Source: Wuchereria bancrofti | Lineage: Eukaryota; Nematoda; Chromadorea; Rhabditida; Onchocercidae | Assembly (NCBI GenBank): GCA_005281725.1 | Contig: SSBO01000003.1 | Location: 9,222,815 to 9,286,814 of the forward strand | Direction of reading: 5' to 3' | Length of the DNA stretch: 64,000 nt | Shown: one piece after another, positions 63,644 to 64,000 of the stretch | How the letters are laid out: every line of letters begins with the position of its first letter | Numbering within the stretch: position 1 is the first letter of the stretch | Translations under genes and position numbers: made by a program | Notes under the pieces: model-generated | The model's database searches: none | What the model saw: only the letters and a program-made list of their open reading frames with translations | What the model was told of the DNA's origin: nothing

Positions 63644-64000
63644 TTAAAAGTTAACTCTTCTAGTAAAAATATATTAGTAATAGAAATTGTAAACTGTTTG
63701 GAATTGATGAAAAATATGATCAGAAGCGATTATTGATCAATTCAATTAATGAAATAAAATAAATCATATTTAATTTCCATTGATAATGAAATAACATCTA
63801 TGAGAATATTAAATAATTATTAAAAATCTATCAATTTCTAGTAAAATTATGGTTGAAGTTAAAAAATTTAGAATTGTAATTTATTAATTTAAAAAATTTT
63901 TATAATTAGGATAAAATGTATTTGTTTTTTGCAAGGAAAGCTCAGAAACTTTTGTTTATGCACTAAATAACGTTGATAATTAAAAAAAAAAAAAAAAAAA
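63644..64000 (+). other. Intron after M13 exon 7
   Basis: AT-rich intronic sequence ending in a poly-A run (63981-64000) at the window edge. No exon seen. Confidence 0.6.

Overview
The window is eukaryotic, very AT-rich and intron-rich. It looks like a nematode genome, probably a parasitic (filarial/spirurid-type) worm. That inference rests on short exons of 50-260 bp, introns of about 100-300 bp in the two central genes, terse acceptors of the TTTCAG/TTTTAG/TTTGTAG kind with no long pyrimidine tract, and a CLC channel and an M13 neprilysin-like peptidase of nematode flavour. I cannot name the species. Reading frames were rebuilt by joining exons at GT..AG sites and checking that codon phase carries through every junction.

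Layout: (1) About 148-8787, minus strand: a CLC-family chloride channel. Its C-terminal part (CBS domains) runs off the left edge and its first exon(s) were not found. One intron carries an 88-bp higher-order minisatellite. (2) About 8.8-14.1 kb: intergenic sequence holding a 1.1-kb duplication around a single N, probably an assembly artefact. (3) 14094-32258, minus strand: a complete nucleoprotein TPR gene (nuclear pore basket). I trace 51 exons in one unbroken frame of 2280 codons. (4) 32259-33615: a shared divergent promoter region with a minisatellite, a palindrome and a tandem duplication. (5) 33616-40594, plus strand: a complete DNA2 helicase/nuclease gene with 20 exons and 1047 codons. 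All nuclease, Fe-S and helicase motifs are visible. (6) 40.6-53.7 kb: a gene-poor AT desert with a TG/TATG minisatellite interrupted by an insertion. (7) 53705 to the right edge, plus strand: the 5' part of a membrane-anchored M13 zinc metallopeptidase (neprilysin/ECE type). It has long AT-rich introns, and its seventh exon appears twice around a single N, again probably an assembly artefact.

TPR and DNA2 are two housekeeping nuclear genes sharing a head-to-head promoter. They sit in an island of visibly more balanced base composition (about 12.7-40.6 kb) between flanks dominated by poly-A/T. The CLC and M13 genes are membrane proteins with large introns and have no evident functional link to the central pair. 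I found no tRNA, rRNA, snRNA, CRISPR or intact transposon.
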